Positions 23,420 to 32,184 are shown, numbered from the stretch's first letter. The stretch: 64,000 bases of DNA from DAOTXR01 sp034435375 (GCA_034435375.1 DAOTXR010000039.1:1-64000), one strand, 5' to 3'. Numbers and translations: made by a program. Notes: generated by a model not told the origin, from the sequence alone.

Positions 23420-26224
23420 TTAAGGCTGAGCCTCCACCACCAGGACATTGCTCCACAGGCTGGGCTGGTTGTTCTCGTCCACCGCTTTGACGCGGAAGAA
23501 GTATTGCCCTGCCGGGCGGCCCTCCAGCAATACCAGTTTCTGCTCTGGGTGGAAGATACGTAGCGTCTTTGTCGCGTCGGGAGCAAACTGGTCGTTGGTC
23601 GACTCCTGAAGTTCATAATAGATACAGCCTGGGACGCCGGTCCACGTGATCTCAAACGACGCCTTGGCTTTGACAGGGTCAAGCGGCCACAGGCGCGGCG
23701 CAGCGGGTCGGCGCACTTGCACCCAAACCACGTTGCTGGGATCGCCGCACATTTCGGTTTCACCTGCCCTGGCACAGGCCCGCACTCGGAAGTAGTACTG
23801 GCCGCTCGCGGGGGGATGGAAGTTGATGCTGGTCTTCTCCACGCGCACCGAACGCAGATCGGTGAAGTCCTTATCGCGGGCAGCCTCCATCACGTAGTAG
23901 TCGGCATCCTCGACCTTGCCCCAACGCAGGCGGACCTGCCCCGCCTCGTCAATCTCGGGCGGCTCCAGTGCTGGCCTTTCAGGTGCAGGGCGTATCTGGA
24001 CCGGTTCGCTGTTGGTCCACTCACTGTAGACATCGGCGGCTTCGGCGCGCACGCGAAAGCGCAGCGGCTCAACTCCGGTAGGCAACGGCAGGTCACATTG
24101 AGTTTCTTCACCGTGATAGACCTCCATTGGTGTGACCTCTTTTCCGCTCGTGGCCTCCAGTCGGTAGGAGACCCGCCCGCCGACCGCCCCCCAGGCCAAC
24201 GTCACGTGTTTTCGATCCTGTGACAACGTAGCCTCGATCCAGGCCGGGGCATTGGGCACGATAGCAACCTCGCATACGTTGCTCCACGGGCCATCACCCC
24301 CCTGGTTGGAAGCGCACACGCGGAAGCAATACGCGCCTGGCTCGCGGCGGGTGAGTTTAAGCGTGGTGTCCGGCTGTGAATACATGCGTGCATTTTCAAA
24401 AGCCTGGCTGTCAGACACCTCGACCAGGTACACCTCAGCCTTGGGGACCTCGGTCCACTCCAGACGAATCACGCCTTCGGCATCCGGCCCACTGGCCGTC
24501 AGGAGTGGCGCGCCAGCCGGCGGCTGGGGGGCGACGATGACAATCTGATCGTTGCTCCACTCACTGCATCCCCTCTCATGACAGGCTCGCACACGGAAGA
24601 CATACTCACCGACTTCCTGCTCTGTCACCTGATAGATCGTGTCTTCCAGCCGGATGATGGTCGCCTCACCCGTGCTGCTGTAGGTCGACTGCTCCAGCTC
24701 ATAGTAGGTAGCCGTCGGCACAGGCTGCCAGCGCAGCTCGAAAGAGCCGTGCTCGTAACCATAGCTGGCAGTTGCCAAGTGTGGCCGTGGCGGCGGTGGC
24801 ATGACCACTTCGACCTGTTGAACTTCGCTCCACGGCCCCGGGCCGCCGTCTGAGGTGGCGCGCACACGGTAGAAGAAGGTGCCCGGGCGGTCGGTTGGGA
24901 CAGACCATGATGTGCTGCGACCCTCAAACACGACCTCCGGCGCACTGAAATCGGGGGTAGCCGAACGTTCGAGAGTGTACTCTAGCGCCTCCCCCTCGCC
25001 TTCCCAGACCAACACAGGGGCCTTGCCGGGTTCAACCGGGCACAGCTTCGGGGCAGGGGGTGGAGGATAGGCGACTTTTGTCTGGCGCAGCTCACTCCAC
25101 GGCGTCAGTCCTCCAAAACGCTTGACGGCCCGCAGCCGGTAGTAGTAGTGACCCGGCGGCTGCGGCGCGGAGGGCCGCCAGCTTGTCTGGCCAGGCGGCA
25201 CGTCAATGGTGCGGGCGTCGGTAAGCGCCGGGTTGGTGGCCTCCTGCAAAATGTAGCTCAGCTTGTTGCCCTGCCCAGGCCAGCTCCAGCGCAGTTCATA
25301 GGTGTTAGCGCCGGTTGGGTTCCAGATCTGCTCCAGGTGTGGTCGCTCCAGGCCAGGATCGGGCAGGTCGGGGTCAGGATACCCCTCATAGCGCGGGGTA
25401 CGCAGCACCACATCGATGATGGCTACGTCGTCACTGGTTGGCAGGCGCGCCCCCAGGTGAATCTCGCGGTCCAACTTGCTGTCGGCGTAGGTGAGCAGAG
25501 CCGGAGCATGGGCTGACAGCCCGTCCGTGAATGATACAATCCGCCCGATGCCCTTCAGGGAATGCATCCAGGCGTGTAAGACGCCTCGTGTTCCTCTAGC
25601 TGTTGACCAGCGGTTGACATTGTCCCACGTTCCACCAATGTCTATAAGCTGACCATCCTCGTCGAGAACGTGAATCTGCGTGTCGCCCATCCAGAAGACC
25701 GAAATCAGGCCCTCAGTCAGCAGCGGGCCAGGATGATCGACGCGGCAGGCAGCAAAGATGGCCTCACTGCCATAGGCCCGCTGCGCCTCGAGCGCCTGTC
25801 GCACCAGCGGCGACATCTGGCCGGGGATCTCATAGTCCTCGACCTCGTGTTGGGCATGTTTTTGCAGCCGGTTCAGGAAACTGGAGGCCGCCTCGCTGAG
25901 GGCCTCCGCACCGCCCAAGTAGGCAATATCGAGCGCCCACAGCCATTCCAGCAGGCCGTCGCCCAACAGTCGGGCGGCCAGATTGCCGCAAAAGGACGAA
26001 CCCACGCCATCGGCCACCACGAACACTAGACGCTGGTCGTTGTGCTGCAAGCACAGGTAGTCCTGCCCCTCGATCTGGTTTGCGATGCTGTCGCTGGAAC
26101 GCGAGTAAGCAAACCGCACGTAAGCATTCGGCACCTGCGGGACGAATGTCACCGGCGTCTCGATGGTCTGCGGCACGCGCTGCGTGCGGATAGGGACGAT
26201 CTCAGACGATCCAAGAAACGACAT
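23420..26224 (-). CDS. PP2C-like phosphatase with seven FN3 repeats
   Basis: A 934-residue protein. Residues 30-275 are a divergent PP2C/PPM domain: GQDY (54-57), VVADGVGSSFCGNLAARLLGDG (Asp72), SFTDGL (Asp234) and TSDDVAIIDV (Asp265/266) hold the expected metal-binding acids. The rest is seven tandem FN3 domains of about 90 residues, each ending in a motif like FYRVRA...GPWSEV. There is no signal peptide or membrane helix, so the FN3 array is apparently intracellular, which is unusual. It is paired with the FN3-bearing kinase downstream. AGGAAAG precedes the ATG at 26224. Opposing phosphorylation by the neighbouring kinase is inferred. Confidence 0.78.
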   Translation of the reverse strand: MSFLGSSEIVPIRTQRVPQTIETPVTFVPQVPNAYVRFAYSRSSDSIANQIEGQDYLCLQHNDQRLVFVVADGVGSSFCGNLAARLLGDGLLEWLWALDIAYLGGAEALSEAASSFLNRLQKHAQHEVEDYEIPGQMSPLVRQALEAQRAYGSEAIFAACRVDHPGPLLTEGLISVFWMGDTQIHVLDEDGQLIDIGGTWDNVNRWSTARGTRGVLHAWMHSLKGIGRIVSFTDGLSAHAPALLTYADSKLDREIHLGARLPTSDDVAIIDVVLRTPRYEGYPDPDLPDPGLERPHLEQIWNPTGANTYELRWSWPGQGNKLSYILQEATNPALTDARTIDVPPGQTSWRPSAPQPPGHYYYRLRAVKRFGGLTPWSELRQTKVAYPPPPAPKLCPVEPGKAPVLVWEGEGEALEYTLERSATPDFSAPEVVFEGRSTSWSVPTDRPGTFFYRVRATSDGGPGPWSEVQQVEVVMPPPPRPHLATASYGYEHGSFELRWQPVPTATYYELEQSTYSSTGEATIIRLEDTIYQVTEQEVGEYVFRVRACHERGCSEWSNDQIVIVAPQPPAGAPLLTASGPDAEGVIRLEWTEVPKAEVYLVEVSDSQAFENARMYSQPDTTLKLTRREPGAYCFRVCASNQGGDGPWSNVCEVAIVPNAPAWIEATLSQDRKHVTLAWGAVGGRVSYRLEATSGKEVTPMEVYHGEETQCDLPLPTGVEPLRFRVRAEAADVYSEWTNSEPVQIRPAPERPALEPPEIDEAGQVRLRWGKVEDADYYVMEAARDKDFTDLRSVRVEKTSINFHPPASGQYYFRVRACARAGETEMCGDPSNVVWVQVRRPAAPRLWPLDPVKAKASFEITWTGVPGCIYYELQESTNDQFAPDATKTLRIFHPEQKLVLLEGRPAGQYFFRVKAVDENNQPSLWSNVLVVEAQP

Positions 26225-26292
26225 AATCTTTCCTATCGGTCAAGCCTGAGGGTCCATCAAACAAGTTCCAGAAGACTCTTTCAGCGGAACCC

Positions 26293-27477
26293 TCAGAAGA
26301 TGTTCTGCAAGATCGACCATTGGACGGCCAAGACCAGGGCATAACAACACAGCAATCCCGCCACGCCGAGCACAATGGCCGCTACACGACACCCGGCGCG
26401 GTTTTTTCGCCGCCTGGTTGCCTTCACCGCTCTCGGCGCAGGCTGGCTGGCCGCAGTGCTGCTCACCGGTGCAGCAGGCTCCGGCGTAGCCGTTACTGCT
26501 ACAACTGGCACAGCGACGTTAGCCGGGCGAGGAGTCTCGCCCTCAAACTCGCGCACGCTGAGCGGTGCCCAGCTCGCCACCGGGGCGCGGGGGAGCACAT
26601 CCATCAGGTCATACCACGTCCTAAGTGGCGGACATTCCTCCAGGTTGGCCGACCTCCACGCTGACTCAAAAACCTCGGCAAAGCCCGGATCGTAAACGCG
26701 CAGCACATCCAACAGAAGTCGGTAGCGTTCTGAGTCCTGCTGCAGTTCCTCAGGCGCAAAGAAGCTCTCTCCCCAAGCCTGCGCTCGGACCTCCGGGTGT
26801 GCCCAGCCCAGCATCTCTGCCATCAACACGGCGCCGGCAAACCGGTCCCCCGTAGGACGCCACTGGCCTGCTTTAGGGACCTCCTGGTGCTGATAGCCGG
26901 GGGTCCCGGCAGGGATCAACGGTGGAGGCGTCAACCACGGACTGTACAGATCCTCCACGTCAACCAGGTGGACCATATCCAGGCCAGGATCGATGATGAC
27001 ATTGCCGCTGGAAAGGTCACAGTGCGCAAGCTGGTTCAGTTCCAGGGCATACAGCACCCAGGCCATACTCTCTGCCAGCGCCCGGCTCTGCTCAAGCGTG
27101 GTGCGCTCGTGCTTTTGTAGCAGGTCGAACCACGTCTGCCCATCGATCCAGGGCATGAGCATGGCATAGTCTAGGTCCTCGTGTTTAGCGACCAGCTCCG
27201 CATGAGTCTCGCGTGTAATGACCCTCTGGTCACAGACACGCATCCCAGGCAGCTCATGAGCCCAGCTTAACGCCGTCGCCGACTCGATCAACCCTGGATG
27301 GCGGAAAGCAGGGCGAAACACCTTCAGAGCATAGGCATCGCCGTTGGCTTGTATTCGGTAGACAATGGCATGCCGACCCTCTTGCCCCCATACCAGCGTC
27401 GGGACGACGGGGTGAGGCGAGAAGGCAAACTCTCTGTCATCGATAACCAATCGCGTCTTCAGTGTTGGGTTAAACAT
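26293..27477 (-). CDS. Atypical protein kinase with C-terminal membrane anchor
   Basis: A 394-residue paralogue of the kinase at 21402-23348. The candidate ATP-binding Lys52 is in YALKVF. The catalytic loop HCDLSSGNVII has Asp154 and Asn159, and metal Asp173 is in LVDVED. A linker with one W-x-P-L motif (Trp303) and Thr/Pro/Ala-rich sequence leads to a basic stretch (TRRRKNR) and a single membrane helix (about 364-386) close to the C-terminus. That makes it tail-anchored with the kinase in the cytoplasm. I start at ATG 27477 rather than an upstream codon because homology with the paralogue begins there. It lies 64 bp after the tail-anchored PP2C gene. Confidence 0.75.
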   Translation of the reverse strand: MFNPTLKTRLVIDDREFAFSPHPVVPTLVWGQEGRHAIVYRIQANGDAYALKVFRPAFRHPGLIESATALSWAHELPGMRVCDQRVITRETHAELVAKHEDLDYAMLMPWIDGQTWFDLLQKHERTTLEQSRALAESMAWVLYALELNQLAHCDLSSGNVIIDPGLDMVHLVDVEDLYSPWLTPPPLIPAGTPGYQHQEVPKAGQWRPTGDRFAGAVLMAEMLGWAHPEVRAQAWGESFFAPEELQQDSERYRLLLDVLRVYDPGFAEVFESAWRSANLEECPPLRTWYDLMDVLPRAPVASWAPLSVREFEGETPRPANVAVPVVAVTATPEPAAPVSSTAASQPAPRAVKATRRRKNRAGCRVAAIVLGVAGLLCCYALVLAVQWSILQNIF

Positions 27478-27541
27478 ACCTATACACCACCACAATCAGC
27501 CATCATGATCGGCAGGGAGGCAAGCTCCCCTATTGCTGCCT

Positions 27542-28771
27542 TCACGATTCTTTGTCGCCAGGCGACTGCTCCTTGAGCAACCGCTCTACCATCAGCATAG
27601 CCAACGCGGCGCTGGTCAGGCCAAGCAGGGCTGCCTGTTGCCACATCTGGATTTGCTTCTGCGCCTCCAATGGCGGCGGGGTGGTAGGCAGCGCCAACGA
27701 CCGCGCCGACAGCGAGGTGAGCAGATCGGCAGCTTCGGCTACAGACTGAGGCAGCGGCTGAGGCGCAGCGGGCGCGGTGGGCTGGGCTGGCGTCTCGGTG
27801 AGAGGACGCCAGCCCTCAACGACAGTCTCACCTGCCTGCTCAGTCTCGATAGGCTGCACATCCTTGACAGGCGTGCGAGGCGTCCCATCGACCACAATAG
27901 GCCGCGCCAAGTCTGGCTGGAAGATCGGAACACGCAGTTCGTCCGGCTGCGGTACACGTTCCTGGCCGGTCGTCTGCGGGCTAGGAGCCAGCCTCACATC
28001 AAACAGCGAAGCATCGTCGGCAGGCGGGTTGTGGATCCAGGTCTCCATCATGCGGGCCAGGTCTGCGTCGGTTGGGACGTGGTTCACTCCCAGGCCATCG
28101 GTATATCCGGCTACACGAGCCACCTTCTCCGCGCTGCCGAGCCAAGTGTGGATAGCGCCCTTGACACCCGTCGTGGCATTCCAGCGCTCAGAAGTGTGAC
28201 CCTTAGGCCCCAAGTCGACCAGCTTGCCATCAATGTCAATTGCCGCTACGGGCGAGTCGCCCAGCCAGCACAGCACGACCCACGGTTCCGGTCCGCCCAG
28301 CGCCAGCCGCCCAGCCACAAACATCGACTCGCTGCCATACTTGCGCTGCATTTCAAGCGCCTGGACCAAGATCGGCGGCAGGCCATCCGGCAGCTTGTAC
28401 TCAGCCACCTGTTGGGCGCTGGTTTTGGCAAGAGCGTTGAGAGCCTGGGTCGCCGCCTGGGCGAAGGAAGTAGCATCAGAGGGCCGTTCCAAGCCCCACA
28501 GCCATCCCGTCAGGCCATCGCCCAGGATACGAGCGGCCAGATCCCCCATAAAGGACTGGCCCACCCCGTCGCATACGGCAAAGGCCAGATCGTGGTCGCC
28601 GTAACAGGCGGTCACATAATCCTGGCCAATGGTGGCCGCGCTCACGCTGTCGTTGGAACGAGCGTAGAGGTAGAGCGCTGTACCGAAGGGAGTGGTCAAC
28701 GTGGTGAGCGGTGTCTCCGCGTCCTGGCGAAGCTGCACAGTGCCGCGCTTGGGAGTTCCATCAAGTGCCAT
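27542..28771 (-). CDS. PP2C-like phosphatase with C-terminal membrane anchor
   Basis: A 409-residue paralogue of the phosphatase at 23420-26224. The PP2C-like domain (about 30-262) has GQDY (50-52), AVCDGVGQSFMGDLAARILGDG (Asp68), YTDGL (Asp225) and PADDASLFDVRL (Asp252/253). A Pro/Thr-rich linker carries one W-x-P-L motif (Trp321). A single hydrophobic helix at about 379-397 precedes a short charged tail, so it is tail-anchored like its kinase neighbour. The match in tail type suggests that the pair works at the membrane on shared substrates. Confidence 0.78.
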   Translation of the reverse strand: MALDGTPKRGTVQLRQDAETPLTTLTTPFGTALYLYARSNDSVSAATIGQDYVTACYGDHDLAFAVCDGVGQSFMGDLAARILGDGLTGWLWGLERPSDATSFAQAATQALNALAKTSAQQVAEYKLPDGLPPILVQALEMQRKYGSESMFVAGRLALGGPEPWVVLCWLGDSPVAAIDIDGKLVDLGPKGHTSERWNATTGVKGAIHTWLGSAEKVARVAGYTDGLGVNHVPTDADLARMMETWIHNPPADDASLFDVRLAPSPQTTGQERVPQPDELRVPIFQPDLARPIVVDGTPRTPVKDVQPIETEQAGETVVEGWRPLTETPAQPTAPAAPQPLPQSVAEAADLLTSLSARSLALPTTPPPLEAQKQIQMWQQAALLGLTSAALAMLMVERLLKEQSPGDKES

Positions 28772-28853
28772 AGACCCTAGCCTGTGACCTCGGCGCGAGG
28801 CAAGCCGGCCATTGGAGGGACCTCACGATCCGGTGCATCAATCCGTCACAACA

Positions 28854-28881
28854 GGCGGGTCGGTGGCTACCCCGACCCGCC
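28854..28881 (-). terminator. Hairpin between the VWA and PP2C genes
   Basis: A 10-bp GC-rich inverted repeat (GGCGGGTCGG at 28854-28863, CCGACCCGCC at 28872-28881) with an 8-nt loop in the 221-bp gap downstream of the VWA gene. There is no strong U-tract on the minus strand. It could be a partial terminator or an RNA-processing site that makes VWA more abundant than the genes below it. Confidence 0.5.
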
Positions 28882-28992
28882 CGACGTGGCTATTGTAACA
28901 CCTGCGATCGCATTGTGCCGCATCCAGGTGATGCCACCCTGCTAAAGGGTGGGTTGTCTCCTCGTGCCGCGCCGAAGCGTGCTATGCCGATC

Positions 28993-29757
28993 TTACGGTG
29001 TGACGGGCGTGACGGGCGTAGCGCCGCTCATGGCAAAGCCAAGCTCGACGATCTCAGGTGCATTGCCAGGGAAGAACATGCGGGCGCCCGGCGCGAGCTT
29101 GTAGCCCATTTCAGCCATAACGCTGGCATAGGTGTGTGGAATCTCCGAGGACATGCGCAGCAGCGTCTCGGCGTAGGGCGAGGCCAGTGGAGTCTCATCG
29201 GTGACCCCTGGCCAGTTCTTGGGATCGGAAACGGCCTGGGTAAGCGCCTTGTCAGTGACGAAGATGTTCTCGATCAGGACATTCCCATCCGGCACGGCCA
29301 TCTGCATAATGCGGCGGGCGATAGGCTCCGGATCGCCCCCCTGGTTGTACTCGCCGTCGGTCATGTGGCACACCAGCGGGGCCGGGCAGTCGTTCAGGTT
29401 GCCGATCTCAGCCTTCAGCAGGCGCTCAGCCTCGCGAAAGGCGGCGGCAGTATCAGTGGCGTCCATCGGCTGGAGGCGAGGCACACCCATCTGGGCTAGC
29501 TCAGCAACGGTCTTGATGCCGCCCAACAGATCAGTGACCTGGGAGCTATAAGCGTACATCGCCACACGGTAGCGCGGCGCGACAGTCGTGCCCTTGGTGC
29601 TGCGCTGTACCATGCGGACAGCGACCTGGTGGAGGGCGTCGGAGATGATCTCGATCTTGGGCTTGCCCCCGATCTGCTCGCCCATGGAACCGCTGACATC
29701 CAGCAGGTAGATTACCAGGGCCGGCGTCTTGCTTGTTGCAGGAACTGTGTATGCCAT
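28993..29757 (-). CDS. VWA-domain protein (TerY-like)
   Basis: A 254-residue protein made almost entirely of a von Willebrand factor A domain. The MIDAS motif DVSGSMG starts at Asp20; further metal-site candidates are in DATDTAAAF and HMTDGEYNQGGDP. It has no signal peptide. Single-domain cytoplasmic VWA proteins of this kind (TerY) are encoded beside PP2C phosphatases and kinases in TerY-P triads, where they are thought to act as a metal-dependent scaffold. The C-terminus repeats PVTPVTP. The start at ATG 29757 has AGAGAGG upstream. It is the first gene of the minus-strand cluster. Confidence 0.85.
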   Translation of the reverse strand: MAYTVPATSKTPALVIYLLDVSGSMGEQIGGKPKIEIISDALHQVAVRMVQRSTKGTTVAPRYRVAMYAYSSQVTDLLGGIKTVAELAQMGVPRLQPMDATDTAAAFREAERLLKAEIGNLNDCPAPLVCHMTDGEYNQGGDPEPIARRIMQMAVPDGNVLIENIFVTDKALTQAVSDPKNWPGVTDETPLASPYAETLLRMSSEIPHTYASVMAEMGYKLAPGARMFFPGNAPEIVELGFAMSGATPVTPVTP

Positions 29758-30113
29758 AACGTTCAACCTCTCTTTGCAGAACTTGTGCTGAGTGCCTATC
29801 GAGTGCACACGTGAGCGGTGACATTCACTTCTCTACTACGCAGATTATACCCGGAAGTTGCATCCCTTAGCAGACGACTTCCAACGGGTGACAGGTGTTG
29901 ATAGAGGTCCCATGCTCAGTACACAACAGGATCGGGTGGAGTCGATCTGCCCTGGGACCGTCTGGCTATCCCCTTCCGCGCGCAACATAGGGTGTGTTAC
30001 TATAGAGAGTGGACAGGACGCAATTCAGCGAGGCTGTCAGCAGGCTGCCGCGATAGGCTAACAGAGAAAGATATGACAATTGTGCGGCGGAGTACACGGC
30101 AGGAGGTGTAACA
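29758..30113. other. Divergent regulatory region of the kinase/phosphatase cluster
   Basis: A 356-bp spacer between the VWA gene (minus) and the FHA-kinase gene (plus). On the minus strand a TATAAT (complement of 29844-29849) lies 87 nt before the VWA start, with only a weak -35 (TGCTAA at 17 nt). On the plus strand TGT-TACTAT at 29995-30003 could be an extended -10 about 110 nt before the FHA-kinase start. No clear shared operator was found. Confidence 0.45.
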
Positions 30114-31706
30114 GTGGAGATCGTCCTGGCTGTCGAGCAGGGACCCGATCAAGGGCGCAAGTTTTACTTCCATGAGGGGGACAACTTCCTCGTCGGGCGC
30201 GCCGATCCTCTGAGTCTGGCCCATCTCAATCTAAGCCCCGAAGATCTGTTCGTTGGACGGCACCACTTTACAATCGAGGTTCGGCCACCTAACTGCTTGA
30301 TCCGCGATAACGGCAGCAAAAACGGCACCTTCGTATGCCGCCGGGGCCGGCAGGAGTGGGAGCGCATCGACGAAACGCTTCTGGCAGACGGCGACCGAAT
30401 TAAGGTGGGGCATACCATTCTCTCTGTCTCCATTCTCACCGAGCCGGAGATCGATACAGTGCCCATCGGGCTACATCCACTCCACAGACCAAAGCCTACT
30501 GCCGCCGCACCCGATCTGGGCGTCCCGCCGGCTCCCCTGGCCGAGGCAGCCCAGGAAGCAGCGCCAGAGTTCGTGTGCATCCGCTGTGGGGGATTGCTCG
30601 ATCAGGCCCCCGGCCTAGAGGCGACAACTCTGCGCAGCCTGGACTTCATGTGCCCCTCGTGCCGGGCGGAGTTTGAGGCGCGGGCGGTCCATGAGGCGGC
30701 TACTTATGCAGCGATGCATGTCGCGTGCAGCGTGTGCGGCAACGATCTGACATCGTGGGCCAACGCCGATGGCCGCGCCGTTGACTTGGCTGCCGTGGCG
30801 TCTTACCTGTGCAACGCCTGTGCAACCGCCGAACAATCGCTGCAGCGCGATCCGGTTGCAGGGTATATCCCGCTTAAAGAGCTGGGTCGTGGTGGAATGG
30901 GCATCGTGTACAAAGCATGGCACCTCCAGACAGGCCGTGTGGTGGCTCTCAAACAGATGCTCCCCATGGCAAGAGTGCAGCGGGACCTGCTGTTGCGCTT
31001 CATGCGAGAGACGATCATCATGGAGGAGCTGCATCACAGTGCATTGGTGCATCTGATCGAGGCTGGCCAGCAGAACGGCGTGCCGTTTTTCGTCTCCGAG
31101 TTTGTGCCCGACGGCAACCTCGCTCAGTTTGTGTCGGAGAGAGGGCAGCCCCTCCTATCGCCGTTCGACGCAGTGCAGCTGGTTGCCTGTGCGCTTGATC
31201 CCCTGGCCTTCATGCACGAGCGCGGCTATATCCACCGTGACATCAAGCCCGAAAACATCTTGATCCGGCGCAGGGATGGAGCCTACCTGCCTAAGCTGGC
31301 TGACTTTGGGCTGGCGCGGAATTACGAGCGGCATGGCGGCACTATCAGCCGAACGGGAAACTTCTCCGGCACGATTATGTACATGCCGCCAGAGCAAATT
31401 CTGAGCTTCAAGCACTGCCAGCCCACGGTGGACGTGTATGCGATGGGCGTCACGCTGTACTATCTGTTGACGGGCTGCTTCCCGCTCGACATGCCATCGC
31501 CGTGGCAGGTGCGTCAGGGCGTGCGGCTGAAGAAGGACCCACTCCGTATAGCTCTTGAGGATCCACCCCACCCTATTGCTGAACGGCGAGGCGATCTGCC
31601 CCCGGCGCTGTGCCGGGCGGTGGATAAAGCTGTGGTCAAGGAGGCAACCCGACGCTACCCCTCGGCCCGGGAGTTCCAGGCTGCGCTGTGGGAGGCGATG
31701 GAATAA
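30114..31706 (+). CDS. FHA domain, double zinc-ribbon, Ser/Thr protein kinase
   Basis: A 530-residue signalling protein. Residues 1-110 are an FHA domain (LVGR at 26-29, GRHHF at 48-52, NGSKNGT at 66-72) that binds phosphothreonine. A Pro/Ala linker is followed by four CxxC pairs at Cys155/158, 180/183, 205/208 and 233/236, which should form two zinc ribbons. Residues 250-530 are a canonical Hanks-type kinase with GRGGMG, Lys280 in VALK, HRDIKPEN (374-381) and DFGLA (397-401). No membrane helix is present. GTG 30114 has a strong AGGAGGTG site. It is divergent from the VWA-PP2C-kinase cluster and probably its partner. Confidence 0.9.
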   Translation: MEIVLAVEQGPDQGRKFYFHEGDNFLVGRADPLSLAHLNLSPEDLFVGRHHFTIEVRPPNCLIRDNGSKNGTFVCRRGRQEWERIDETLLADGDRIKVGHTILSVSILTEPEIDTVPIGLHPLHRPKPTAAAPDLGVPPAPLAEAAQEAAPEFVCIRCGGLLDQAPGLEATTLRSLDFMCPSCRAEFEARAVHEAATYAAMHVACSVCGNDLTSWANADGRAVDLAAVASYLCNACATAEQSLQRDPVAGYIPLKELGRGGMGIVYKAWHLQTGRVVALKQMLPMARVQRDLLLRFMRETIIMEELHHSALVHLIEAGQQNGVPFFVSEFVPDGNLAQFVSERGQPLLSPFDAVQLVACALDPLAFMHERGYIHRDIKPENILIRRRDGAYLPKLADFGLARNYERHGGTISRTGNFSGTIMYMPPEQILSFKHCQPTVDVYAMGVTLYYLLTGCFPLDMPSPWQVRQGVRLKKDPLRIALEDPPHPIAERRGDLPPALCRAVDKAVVKEATRRYPSAREFQAALWEAME

Positions 31707-31769
31707 AAGCCAGAGCGGCCCGCAGGCGCCCTGGCGAAGCAGACGGGACCGAGCCTTCCGCTCCACCTG

Positions 31770-32156
31770 TTACGGCAGATCGTCAAGCGGATCGGCGCTC
31801 TCGTTCATGCTGAAGAGCTGGTCCAGTTTCGACTCGATCTGATCCCCCAGGGGGTCTGGCTCAACGGTTGGCTCCTCGATAACCTCTGTGGGAGGCGCCT
31901 CTGTCGGAGCCTCATCTGGCTGCTGGGTCGCTGGTGCCTCTGTCGGAGCCTCATCTGGCCGCTGGGTCGCTGGCGACTCCGTCGGCAAAAGCGCAGGAGC
32001 TTCGGCTGGCTGCTCCTGAGGCGCAGAGGTCAGTGGGGCTGCTGTCGGGGCCTCAGGCGGCTGCCTTCGCCCCCCGTCGCAGGCCAGGGCAGCGCTGGCC
32101 AGCGCTGCCCCCATCAGAATTGGAAACAGAAGTTGGCGTAGTCGTGGGGAAAACAT
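31770..32156 (-). CDS. Small Pro/Thr/Glu-rich lipoprotein
   Basis: A 128-residue protein with a lipoprotein signal (ALASAALAC, Cys26) followed by a low-complexity region containing a 13-residue duplication (PATQxPDEAPTEA twice). The C-terminus is acidic (PLGDQIESKLDQLF...DPLDDLP). No domain is recognised. It is probably a surface spacer or adaptor. It converges on the FHA-kinase gene and lies 28 bp downstream of the next secreted-protein gene, likely co-transcribed with it. Confidence 0.6.
   Translation of the reverse strand: MFSPRLRQLLFPILMGAALASAALACDGGRRQPPEAPTAAPLTSAPQEQPAEAPALLPTESPATQRPDEAPTEAPATQQPDEAPTEAPPTEVIEEPTVEPDPLGDQIESKLDQLFSMNESADPLDDLP
31897..31974. repeat. 39-bp tandem repeat inside the small lipoprotein gene
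   Basis: Two copies of a 39-bp unit (31897-31935 and 31936-31974) differ by only about two bases. They encode the 13-residue Pro/Thr/Glu repeat. The period is a multiple of three, so copy-number change would keep the frame. Confidence 0.8.
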
Positions 32157-32184
32157 AGCAGCCTAAGTCTCTGTTTCTCTACTG

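Noticed and set aside
27533..28780. A 415-residue plus-strand open frame
   Set aside because: Antisense to the tail-anchored PP2C gene; the protein is basic and motif-free, typical of a shadow frame.
28915..29040. CRISPR-like short repeats (GTGACGGGC repeated near 29000)
   Set aside because: These are only two adjacent 9-bp copies encoding PVTPVTP at the C-terminus of the VWA protein, not a spaced array.
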